A stretch of 21,956 nt of DNA from an uncultured Erysipelotrichaceae bacterium (GTDB lineage Bacteria; Bacillota_I; Bacilli_A; Erysipelotrichales; Erysipelotrichaceae). Made by a program: the position numbers and the translations under genes. Where the stretch lies: NCBI GenBank assembly GCA_937902945.1, contig CALEMD010000214.1:1-21956 (forward strand), written 5' to 3'. The notes below the pieces were generated by a model that searched no databases, was not told the DNA's origin, and saw nothing but the letters and a program-made list of their open reading frames with translations. Positions 16,013 through 21,956 of the stretch are shown one piece after another. Every line of letters begins with the position of its first letter. Within the stretch, counting starts at the first letter, position 1.

Positions 16013-16221
16013 TTTTTCTCCGCACATTCCGCTTCTATTGATTCAATTGACTGTATGTCGCTGATATACACTGCATCTGATTCAAGCATCTTTTCTTCAA
16101 TTGATTTATTTGTGTAATATTCCTGATTTACTGTGTAAAAAGCTAAGGTAGACATACTTATGGCTATAGCCACACAGATTAAGGCATCTGTTAAAACAAA
16201 ACCATTCTTATGGAAATACAA
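15976..16221 (-). CDS. comGE: ComGE-like minor pseudopilin
   Basis: Small protein (about 81 residues) with a pilin-like N-terminus, HKNGFVLTDALICVAIAIS: Gly-Phe cleavage context and Asp at +5 in place of the usual Glu. The C-terminal third is strongly acidic (Glu-rich) with two cysteines. The frame opens at a TTG at 16242. A second TTG at 16221 has GGAGGAGG 5 bases upstream and gives a short leader, so I prefer it. It overlaps the comGD stop. Assignment is by operon position and pilin-type helix; sequence alone would not identify it. Confidence 0.7.
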   Translation of the reverse strand: MYFHKNGFVLTDALICVAIAISMSTLAFYTVNQEYYTNKSIEEKMLESDAVYISDIQSIESIEAECAEKKCEETAEEKDSY

Positions 16222-16546
16222 GTCTTCCTCCTCCAAGTTCAATGATCACAGTTTTTATGATGCCATTATGAACAAATTGAATTGTTCTTGCAGAATTGAT
16301 ATTGCCCTTGCTGTTAAACACGATTTCTTCATTGATGCTTCCGTTTGGATCTTCATACACAACGCTTTGTGCTTCAGCAATAGCTTTACTCTGCAGATAA
16401 AGGTATCGATATGGAAAAACCTTGAATTCTGTATCCGGAACTGCTGCACTTTTGATAAATATCGTCGAAAGCAATGAAATCACAAAAATCACCAGACACA
16501 GTTCAAGAAGTGTAAATCCTTCAGCCTGCCTGTGCCTGTCCATCAT
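16208..16546 (-). CDS. comGD: ComGD-like minor pseudopilin
   Basis: Pilin-like protein of about 112 residues. The N-terminus QAEGFTLLELCLVIFVISLLS is a textbook type IV prepilin helix with Gly-Phe cleavage site and Glu at +5. A PilD/ComC-type peptidase would process it. The C-terminal part (NEEIVFNSKGNINSARTI) matches the beta-rich pattern of ComGD and GspH-like proteins. The frame opens at a GTG at 16591, but tandem ATGs at 16546 and 16543 give a normal short leader; no strong ribosome-binding site is visible, so coupling to comGC (26-base overlap) is likely. Confidence 0.82.
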   Translation of the reverse strand: MMDRHRQAEGFTLLELCLVIFVISLLSTIFIKSAAVPDTEFKVFPYRYLYLQSKAIAEAQSVVYEDPNGSINEEIVFNSKGNINSARTIQFVHNGIIKTVIIELGGGRLVFP

Positions 16547-16829
16547 GTATGCTGATTGCTTCTCCGCTCTGGCATTCTGTCTGCTGCTCACTGATAAGAC
16601 CAGCCTGAACTAGATCAGATATGCTGCTTGGCAATTCATCAAAATCCAGCTGATACTGCAGAATTGCAGAATCAACCACTTTGAGCTGAGCGCTGCAGCC
16701 TTTCTTTCCTACTATACCTATTACTTTCTGAATATTCGGTACTGTTAACAGAAACAGAATTGAGATTATGCATATTACAATCACCATTTCTAAAAGAGTA
16801 AATCCATCTTTATTCTTTCTTGTTTTCAT
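16521..16829 (-). CDS. comGC: Major competence pseudopilin ComGC
   Basis: The main subunit of the transformation pseudopilus; 102 residues, normal for ComGC. A basic leader MKTRKNKDG is followed by the prepilin helix FTLLEMVIVICIISILFLL with Glu at +5. The segment VPNIQKVIG after it is typical of ComGC. Two cysteines (about 45 and 85) could form the intramolecular disulfide known for ComGC. AAAGGA lies before the ATG. The gene begins 11 bases after the comGB stop. Confidence 0.93.
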   Translation of the reverse strand: MKTRKNKDGFTLLEMVIVICIISILFLLTVPNIQKVIGIVGKKGCSAQLKVVDSAILQYQLDFDELPSSISDLVQAGLISEQQTECQSGEAISIHDGQAQAG

Positions 16830-16840
16830 ATTAATCCTTT

Positions 16841-17842
16841 CTACATCTGTGAAAGCATTGTCATCGGCAGCATCAATGCCTGATATATTACTATCAGAAT
16901 AAGTCCAATTGAGCAGTAGCTTACTGCCTGTACCGCTTTTGTAAATATGCGGCTCTGTTTAAGCAGCCGATAGGAGCTCATCTCAAGATAACCTTCCAGC
17001 ATTTTTTCCATGTCTGAAGAATACAGAGCAATCTTGAAAAAACGTTTTAATGAAGTATCTATATAGATACTGTTGACGGCGGCTTCCATTCGTTCACCGT
17101 CCATAAGCGAACTATCAATTTCTGAAGCAATAAATGCGACCAGCGGTTTATACGTCATTCCTTTCAGAATTTCCATACTCTGCTTAGTCTTAATGTCCAT
17201 CCGTATGCATTCAAGGAAAAATCTGACAAAATCCTGAGATGCTTTCTGTATCCAAATAGAATCAGGAAAGAGCTTCTGCATAGCACAGTAGCCTCTCACC
17301 ATATTTTTTTTCTGGACAAGATACAAATAGAGAATAAACGCTGCCGCTGATCCAACAGCAAGTACTGCTGCAATGATCTGAATAATCATCTGAAGAAATT
17401 CAAAATCTGTTCCTGCTGTATGAAAGCTAATCATCAGCCCATTCAGCGATGGAAGAATCACCATATTGAATATCATGGCTCCTGCTATTGTCAGAACAAG
17501 CATCATACATGGATAGATCAATCCTTTTCTATAAATATCTTTCTGTTTCTTCTGATCATTTACAACAGCTATGCTTAACTGCAAACTCTGATGAAAAGGA
17601 AGATACTGAATAAAACCGGAAAAATAGGGCTTCAATGACAGTGGGCAGTACATGGCGAAGAACTCTGCTACTCGTTCTCCATTCTGAAGTCTTTCCTTTA
17701 TCAACTGCAGACATTGACTGTTTCTCTTTTCTTCAGCAATATGCATGGCATCTGAAAGAGTGAACCCATTATTCATCAAGCGTATCAAATTCTCGCAATC
17801 CTCACTGCTGAGGGATATCCTGCTCTGCCTGTCTGCTGTCAA
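16841..17842 (-). CDS. comGB: Competence pseudopilus membrane platform protein ComGB
   Basis: Polytopic inner-platform protein of the GspF/PilC family that anchors the pseudopilus machine. About 333 residues from the chosen start. Two GspF-type cytoplasmic domains are visible (each with a pattern like NNGFTLSDAMHIAEE and MDGERMEAAVNS), separated by hydrophobic helices (GLIYPCMMLVLTIAGAMIF; IIAAVLAVGSAAAFILYLYL). A last helix near the C-terminus (GLILIVIYQALMLPM) completes the fold. The frame is open back to an ATG at 17986, but that part overlaps the conserved comGA C-terminus, so the real start is probably a TTG at 17842 or 17863. Neither has a strong ribosome-binding site, so coupling to comGA is likely. 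Start position is uncertain. Confidence 0.88.
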   Translation of the reverse strand: MTADRQSRISLSSEDCENLIRLMNNGFTLSDAMHIAEEKRNSQCLQLIKERLQNGERVAEFFAMYCPLSLKPYFSGFIQYLPFHQSLQLSIAVVNDQKKQKDIYRKGLIYPCMMLVLTIAGAMIFNMVILPSLNGLMISFHTAGTDFEFLQMIIQIIAAVLAVGSAAAFILYLYLVQKKNMVRGYCAMQKLFPDSIWIQKASQDFVRFFLECIRMDIKTKQSMEILKGMTYKPLVAFIASEIDSSLMDGERMEAAVNSIYIDTSLKRFFKIALYSSDMEKMLEGYLEMSSYRLLKQSRIFTKAVQAVSYCSIGLILIVIYQALMLPMTMLSQM

Positions 17843-18774
17843 TCTGACCGTTCTTAACGGCAATCCTAATTTTTTCAGCAAGTGGACAGAACTGATCACT
17901 GGTTTTCTGATTTTTGAAATAATAAGAGGTCTCCTTCCTGTCCATAATTTCGTATATACCTGTTTTTCTGTGGTCAGATGTATCATACAGCCGCTGATTG
18001 CTTATGCCGCAGAGGACATCTGAAAGCTGGTTTCTTGAAACATTCAGTTCAAGCATTCTCTCAATTCCATTCACAATGAATACTGCTTAGAACTAAGTGC
18101 CCTGTAAGTGCGCATCTTACAGCCATCTGTGCCGCTTGTGAGTCTCTGATTTCTCCGATCAGAATTATATCGGGATCATGTCTCATAAGCTGTTTGATGC
18201 CTTCGGCATAGCCCATATGCTGCTTTTCATTGATTTGAAGCTGAACAAAGTGTTCACTGTAAACTTCTATCGGATCTTCCAAAGTGAATATTTTTTTTCC
18301 TTCTGTTTCATTCAGCACTGTATACAATGCTGTTGTTTTCCCTGATCCGGTTGGACCAGATATCAGATACAGTCCGCTTCTGTTGCCGGTTATGCCTTTA
18401 AGCCATTGTGTTTGAATCGGATCAGCAGACAGACTGTCTACAGTCAGCAATGAATGATTGTTCAATATGCGCATAACGCCGCTTGTCATCTGATAGCTGC
18501 TGATCAGTGCAAAACGCAGAGATAGAACTGTTCCGTCAACATCTTCTTCAAAACTTCCTGTCTGCGGATACAAAGTATTGCTGACATCCAAATTTGCTCT
18601 GTATAGAAGATATCTGAAGAATCTTCCATCTTCTTCCTTTTTCTTCAGTTCACGTATCACTCCGCGAACACGCATTTCAATCTTTAGAGAATCATTTCTG
18701 TCCAGAGCGAAATGAATATCAGTAACATGATGTCTGAGTGCAATGCGCAGACATTCAATCAGTCTGTCATGCAT
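17802..18774 (-). pseudogene. comGA: comGA, competence ATPase, frameshifted
   Basis: Traffic ATPase that drives pseudopilus assembly. The first frame (18774 to 18061, 237 residues) has the N-terminal domain and motifs in order: Walker A GPTGSGKTT (140-148), Asp box TLEDPIE (164-170), Walker B DIILIGEIRD (202-211), His box GHLVLSSIH (225-233). It then stops after HCEWN. The expected C-terminal part continues in another frame from about 18074 to 17802: GIERMLELNVSRNQL, ISNQRL, GIYEIM. Together they make a full-length ComGA of about 320 residues. Compared with the family, about 4 residues between the His box and the R-M/R-L motif are missing, which fits an 11-base deletion. AAAGGAGG precedes the start. 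As it stands, the protein would lack its C-terminal domain. Confidence 0.85.
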
Positions 18775-18835
18775 TGTATTCCTCCTTTCACTGCTTATAT
18801 ATGCATATTGGCATTCTTCCCCTTCTGCAAAAAAA

Positions 18836-18858
18836 AAGAAACGGATTTTCCGCTTCTT
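18836..18858 (-). terminator. Intrinsic terminator after the MBL hydrolase gene
   Basis: On the minus strand a 10-base-pair stem (AAGAAGCGGA / TCCGTTTCTT, one G-U pair) with a 3-base loop is followed by a long T run (to 18829). It separates the MBL gene from the comG operon, so comGA must have its own promoter. I see no clear sigma-A promoter between 18775 and 18828, which would suit a competence-regulated operon. Confidence 0.85.
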
Positions 18859-18866
18859 CTTTATTC

Positions 18867-19469
18867 TTATAAATACTGTGCAAGATATGGATTCGTTTTC
18901 TTTTCCTGCTGAAGTGTACTTTGAGGACCGTGACCTGGATAGATTGTCAGATCATCGGTCATTGAAGCTATCATCTTCAATGAATCAATCATCTGTTCCT
19001 CACTTCCCGAAAACAGATCCGTTCTGCCAATATCACCGGCAAAGAGTGTATCTCCAGTAAATAAGACATCTCGGTAACGGAGCAGTATGCTTCCCGCTGT
19101 ATGTCCTGGAGTATGTATGATTTCAACTTTGAAGGATCCTATTGTCTGCTTCCCTTCTTTCAGTTCTGAAAGAGGACGATATATTGGCTGCTCATAGGAA
19201 CGTCCATAGGGGTTCTTCTGTACAAGGATCCAGTCCTGCGGGTGAAGAAAGATAGGACAGTCATACGCCTCAGCTATATCATCTGCAGCTCCAGTATGAT
19301 CGCAGTGTCCATGCGTCAGAACTACCGCGTCTGCCGTTTCATCTTTATCAATCTTCTTCATAATCAGTGCTGGATGCCTTCCCGGATCAATCAGAAGCAC
19401 ATGTCCGCGATCATGCAGAACGTAGCTGTTTTCATCAAATTGACCTATTGGGAGTATATCTATTCTCAT
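18867..19469 (-). CDS. MBL-fold metallohydrolase (glyoxalase II-like, YqgX family)
   Basis: Soluble zinc hydrolase of 200 residues, the size of YqgX-type single-domain proteins. Metal ligands of the fold are all present: THGHCDH (His53, His55, Asp57, His58), His123 in TPGHTAGS, Asp140 in FTGDTLF, and His180 in YPGHGPQS. Family members hydrolyse thioesters such as hydroxyacylglutathione-like substrates, but the true substrate is not known from sequence. B. subtilis yqgX also lies near comG, so the neighbourhood is conserved. The ATG gives the family N-terminus MRIDILPIGQ. No ribosome-binding site is visible, and the rpmG terminator hairpin ends only 5 bases before the start. Confidence 0.92.
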   Translation of the reverse strand: MRIDILPIGQFDENSYVLHDRGHVLLIDPGRHPALIMKKIDKDETADAVVLTHGHCDHTGAADDIAEAYDCPIFLHPQDWILVQKNPYGRSYEQPIYRPLSELKEGKQTIGSFKVEIIHTPGHTAGSILLRYRDVLFTGDTLFAGDIGRTDLFSGSEEQMIDSLKMIASMTDDLTIYPGHGPQSTLQQEKKTNPYLAQYL

Positions 19470-19474
19470 ATTTT

Positions 19475-19502
19475 AAAAAATAACCGACATCGGTTATTTT
19501 TT
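19475..19502. terminator. Hairpin between rpmG and the MBL gene
   Basis: A perfect 12-base-pair inverted repeat (AAAAAATAACCG / CGGTTATTTTTT, 4-base loop) with A and T tails has the form of a bidirectional terminator. The rpmG stop codon (19494-19496) lies inside one arm. It ends 5 bases before the MBL start codon. Confidence 0.75.
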
Positions 19503-19646
19503 CTCCTTATGAACAGTCATTTTTTTGCACTTAGGGCAATATTTCTTGACTTCCATTTTCTCAGTATGTGTGCGCTTATTTCTTGTGCTTATATAGTTCT
19601 CTTCGCCGCATTCTGAGCACTTTAGGGTGATGTTCTCTCTAGCCAT
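19494..19646 (-). CDS. rpmG: 50S ribosomal protein L33
   Basis: A 50-residue ribosomal protein. It starts MARENITLKCSECGEENY and includes STRNKRTHTEKMEVKKYCPKCKK. Two CxxC pairs (Cys10/Cys13 and Cys37/Cys40) form a zinc ribbon, so this is the zinc-binding form of L33 rather than the cysteine-free form. Firmicutes often encode both kinds and swap them when zinc is scarce. AGGAGG lies about 8 bases before the ATG. A good promoter precedes it, and a hairpin terminator overlaps its stop codon. It is divergent from ispG. Confidence 0.97.
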   Translation of the reverse strand: MARENITLKCSECGEENYISTRNKRTHTEKMEVKKYCPKCKKMTVHKEKK

Positions 19647-19673
19647 TCTGCAACCTCCTGAATTCGCAACAGA

Positions 19674-19702
19674 AGTATATCATAGACCTTCATAATTTCC
19701 AA
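19674..19702 (-). promoter_or_regulatory. Sigma-A-type promoter for rpmG
   Basis: On the minus strand TTGGAA (19702-19697) and TATACT (19679-19674) are exactly 17 bases apart. It lies in the divergent gap with ispG, about 28 bases before the rpmG start. Confidence 0.7.
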
Positions 19703-19720
19703 GCAATTATAACTGAAACA

Positions 19721-19729
19721 TGCGATAAT
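19721..19729 (+). promoter_or_regulatory. Candidate extended -10 element for ispG
   Basis: TGC then GATAAT (19724-19729) is one mismatch from an extended -10. It lies 18 bases before the ispG ATG, so the leader would be short and would include GGAGG. The -35 region is weak. Confidence 0.4.
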
Positions 19730-19747
19730 TCAGGCGGAGGTTCATAG

Positions 19748-20821
19748 ATGAAACGTACACAGACTAGACCAGTTATGGTCGGAAATATCCAGGTTGGAGG
19801 ACAGAATCGATGCATCCTGCAGTCCATGACCAATGTCCGAGCAAAAGATGCAGACAGTACTGTTGAGCAGATATTGAAACTGGAAAATGGCGGATGTGAA
19901 ATAGCAAGAACTGCTATTCTAGATGAAGCTGATGCCAAAGCAATCCCAGCAATAAAAAGCAGAATTCATATACCGCTTGTTGCTGACATCCATTTCAACT
20001 ATCAGCTTGCCTTAATATGTGCACAAGGCGGAGTAGATGCAATACGTATAAACCCAGGCAATATCGGCAGCAAGGTGCATACTGAAGCAGTTGTAAGAGC
20101 ATGCAAAGAGCGGCATATACCAATTCGCATAGGCATTAACAGCGGTTCTCTTGAGAAAGAATTTCTTCAGCAATATGGCGGACCATGCCCAGAGGCAATG
20201 ATTGCTAGTGCAGATAAGCATGTTTCCATTCTAGAGGAGATGGATTTCCATGATATAGTTCTCTCCTTTAAATCAAGCAGCGTACCCCTTTCCATTGCTG
20301 TTTATGAAGCGGCCGCTGAGCATTATTCATATCCTCTTCACCTAGGAGTGACTGAAGCTGGCGGCTTTACAGAAAGTGCAGTGAAATCTTCTGCGGCACT
20401 GGGAACTCTGCTTCATGAAGGAATCGGTGATACAATCCGCATTTCTGTTTCCGGCCCTCCGGAAGATGAACTGATCATAGGCAGACAGCTGCTGAAGAGT
20501 TTCAATCTCATATCGCATGTACCTGATTTGATTGCATGTCCGACATGCGGCCGCATACAATATGATATGTTTCCAATCGTCAAAGAGATTGAAGCCTATC
20601 TTGCCAATATCCATGCGGACATTACAGTAGCGGTTATGGGCTGTCCAGTCAACGGCATGCAGGAAGCAAGCCGTGCGGATGTTGGAATCGCCGGAGGCAA
20701 GGATTCAGGCATTGTATTCCGTGAAGGCAAAGTGCTTCGGACAGTGCCTCAGGATCAGCTTGCTGCGGAACTGAAAAAAGAGATACAGCAGTTTCTGAAA
20801 GATAAAAAGCAGCGGACTTAA
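19748..20821 (+). CDS. ispG: 4-hydroxy-3-methylbut-2-enyl diphosphate synthase (IspG/GcpE)
   Basis: Penultimate enzyme of the MEP pathway of isoprenoid synthesis: converts MEcPP to HMBPP using a [4Fe-4S] cluster and reducing equivalents. 357 residues, the normal length of the bacterial form. Seen: SMTN (26-29), the TIM-barrel segment ADIHFNYQLAL, NPGNIG (102-107), and the cluster ligands Cys264 and Cys267 (CPTCGR) plus Cys299 (GCPVNG), with Glu306 nearby. The start has GGAGG 8 bases upstream. The organism therefore uses the MEP rather than (or besides) the mevalonate route. Its stop codon is immediately followed by the last codon of the convergent nfo, and both share a terminator. Confidence 0.97.
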   Translation: MKRTQTRPVMVGNIQVGGQNRCILQSMTNVRAKDADSTVEQILKLENGGCEIARTAILDEADAKAIPAIKSRIHIPLVADIHFNYQLALICAQGGVDAIRINPGNIGSKVHTEAVVRACKERHIPIRIGINSGSLEKEFLQQYGGPCPEAMIASADKHVSILEEMDFHDIVLSFKSSSVPLSIAVYEAAAEHYSYPLHLGVTEAGGFTESAVKSSAALGTLLHEGIGDTIRISVSGPPEDELIIGRQLLKSFNLISHVPDLIACPTCGRIQYDMFPIVKEIEAYLANIHADITVAVMGCPVNGMQEASRADVGIAGGKDSGIVFREGKVLRTVPQDQLAAELKKEIQQFLKDKKQRT

Positions 20822-20841
20822 TTACTTGGTCCGCTGCTTTT
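20805..20841. terminator. Bidirectional terminator shared by ispG and nfo
   Basis: A perfect 13-base-pair stem (AAAAGCAGCGGAC / GTCCGCTGCTTTT) closes an 11-base loop. Both stop codons, ispG TAA (20819-20821) and nfo TAA (20824-20822 on the minus strand), lie in the loop, so each arm is the coding end of one gene. Confidence 0.9.
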
Positions 20842-21712
20842 CTTCATGAAGTTCAATTAAAGATTCTGCATGGAAAGCACCATTTTTCAGCATTGATATT
20901 TCTTCTTTATAAGGTGAATGGCCATCAATCCATGGTGTTTCGAGTATCTTTGGCACATTGCTTGTTCTTGCATTTACAGCCACACTTAGCAGATTATCAA
21001 AACCGATCGTTCCCATTCCAATGTTTGCGTGTCGGTCTGAATGAGAACCTCTTTCATTTTTAGAATCATTCAAATGAATAACCTTCAATTTTTCAACTCC
21101 GATTATGTGGTCAAACTGATCCAACACTGAATCAAAATGATCAAGACTGTATCCGGCATCATTGATATGGCATGTATCAAGGCATATGCCGATGTGTTCA
21201 GCAAGATTGACTCGATCCAGAATCTGTGCAAGTTCTTCAAATGAAGAACCGATCTCTCTTCCCTTGCCTGCCATGGTCTCCAGACATAGTGTTATATTAT
21301 CCAGTTTCAATCTATTCAGCTGTTCGGCAAGGACTTCAATTCCTTCCTCTTTTGTACCATGAACAGAAGAGCCTGGATGCAGAACAATACAGCTTGCATG
21401 CATGGCACATGCCCTATCAATCTCACTGTTCAAAAATGAAAGATTGAAATCCTTCTGTTCAGTACTGCTTTCCGGATTTGCCAGATTGATCAGATAAGGT
21501 GCGTGAATAATAAGATTCTTTTCAGGTATCTCATATTCCTTCATGAGTGCTAGTGCTTCCGGAATATGAAGCGAATCAATGGGTATTCTTTTTGTATTCT
21601 GAGGTGCACCTGTATACAGCATCAATGCATTGGCATTGTTTGCATGTGTTTCTTCAATGCTGCCAACAAAATAATTATTGGCTTTCATTGATACATGGGA
21701 TCCAATAATCAT
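20822..21712 (-). CDS. nfo: Endonuclease IV (AP endonuclease)
   Basis: Base-excision repair enzyme that cuts DNA 5' of abasic sites; 296 residues, normal length. The trinuclear zinc site is complete: His70 (IHAPYLINLA), His112 (LHPGS), Glu145 (LETMAGKG), Asp179 and His182 (CLDTCH), His213 (HLNDSK), Asp226 and His228 (DRHANIG), and Glu258 (LETPW). The N-terminus MIIGSHVSM is typical. Its ATG overlaps the stop of the upstream helicase gene as ATGA; the same cshB-nfo pair occurs in Bacillus. It ends at the terminator shared with ispG. Confidence 0.98.
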   Translation of the reverse strand: MIIGSHVSMKANNYFVGSIEETHANNANALMLYTGAPQNTKRIPIDSLHIPEALALMKEYEIPEKNLIIHAPYLINLANPESSTEQKDFNLSFLNSEIDRACAMHASCIVLHPGSSVHGTKEEGIEVLAEQLNRLKLDNITLCLETMAGKGREIGSSFEELAQILDRVNLAEHIGICLDTCHINDAGYSLDHFDSVLDQFDHIIGVEKLKVIHLNDSKNERGSHSDRHANIGMGTIGFDNLLSVAVNARTSNVPKILETPWIDGHSPYKEEISMLKNGAFHAESLIELHEEKQRTK

Positions 21713-21956
21713 GACTTATCAGAGCTGCTCTTTTCTGACTGCATTTTACGGTATCTTGCTTTCTTTTCTTCCTTTATCTTTCCGCGAATATAGTCTCTTC
21801 TCTTATCTTTCTGCAGCTTTTCAATTGCCTTCGCTCTCTTTTTCTTATACCCCGGCTTAACTTTTGTATTTTTCTTAGTCATCATCATGGAGATTTTCTT
21901 ATCCATCTCGTCATCCGGTCTTCTTCTTCTTTCACCATATGGACGAAGTGTCTTCC
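21709..21956 (-). CDS. C-terminal tail of a probable CshB-type DEAD-box RNA helicase (cut by window edge)
   Basis: The last 81 residues of a larger protein whose frame is open to the right edge. It is very basic, with RRRRP near the edge and then the segment KVKPGYKKKRAKAIEKLQ followed by alternating Lys/Arg and Glu. A VKPGYKKK motif in a basic tail is what I recall from CshB (YqfR), the helicase encoded directly upstream of nfo in Bacillus. That helicase acts in cold-adapted RNA metabolism and ribosome assembly. The helicase core is outside the window, so the call rests on this motif plus the 4-base overlap with nfo. An internal ATG at 21906 is not the start. Confidence 0.7.
   Translation of the reverse strand, partial: KTLRPYGERRRRPDDEMDKKISMMMTKKNTKVKPGYKKKRAKAIEKLQKDKRRDYIRGKIKEEKKARYRKMQSEKSSSDKS

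Noticed and set aside
17843..17986. N-terminal extension of ComGB from the ATG at 17986
   Set aside because: These bases encode the conserved C-terminal part of ComGA (NQRL, GIYEIM) in the other frame; the ComGB-frame residues look unlike the GspF family.
18061..18080. Programmed +1 frameshift joining the two comGA parts
   Set aside because: There is no slippery sequence or stimulating structure typical of programmed shifts, and the join would still be about 4 residues short against the family spacing.
1..21956. Mobile element, prophage, toxin-antitoxin, CRISPR or structural RNA islands
   Set aside because: I looked for transposase or integrase motifs, repeat-spacer periodicity, tRNA-like cloverleafs and long direct repeats and saw none; nearly every base is covered by recognisable core genes.

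Overview
This window is a stretch of ordinary, gene-dense chromosome from a low-to-moderate G+C Gram-positive bacterium. The best fit is the Erysipelotrichia (Erysipelotrichaceae-like Firmicutes). The evidence is a Firmicute DnaE, a ComG operon, RibU under an FMN riboswitch, a cmk-der-gpsA cluster and a DEAD-box helicase-nfo pair. EF-P carries a loop (N-K-T-A-M-R-Q) that I remember from Mollicutes relatives. TGA is a stop throughout, so this is not a Mycoplasma. The taxon is an inference from remembered protein similarity, not a search result. I see no phage, IS element, CRISPR array, tRNA or rRNA.

Left part (1-8870). A minus-strand operon reads dnaE, then an OmpR-type response regulator, then a sensor histidine kinase that runs off the left edge. 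Divergent from it on the plus strand are a DegV-family fatty-acid-binding protein and a class A penicillin-binding protein. Each has its own promoter. A terminator follows degV, and a bidirectional terminator lies between the PBP and the convergent gpsA.

Middle (8871-15222), all minus strand. An unknown tail-anchored protein, cmk, der and gpsA form one unit, each joined to the next by a 4-base ATGA overlap. Upstream of it is ribU, preceded by an FMN riboswitch and its terminator. Before that come an unknown five-helix membrane protein and efp, which has a near-consensus promoter and a GNRA-loop terminator.

Right part (15250-21956). A seven-gene comG operon (minus strand) encodes the competence pseudopilus: ATPase, membrane platform, major pilin ComGC and four minor pilin-like proteins. 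Its ATPase gene comGA is frameshifted in this sequence. Upstream lie an MBL-fold hydrolase and rpmG, a 50-codon ribosomal protein L33 gene. On the plus strand, ispG (isoprenoid synthesis) abuts the convergent nfo (AP endonuclease). nfo overlaps the end of a probable cshB-type RNA helicase that leaves the right edge.

There is no gene-free stretch longer than about 220 bases; the longest (13431-13650) is the FMN riboswitch leader. I found no convincing new system. The items most worth checking are the broken comGA, the EF-P with Met instead of the modified Lys at residue 32, a possible ribosome-binding-site switch ahead of the membrane-protein gene, and two unrecognised membrane proteins.
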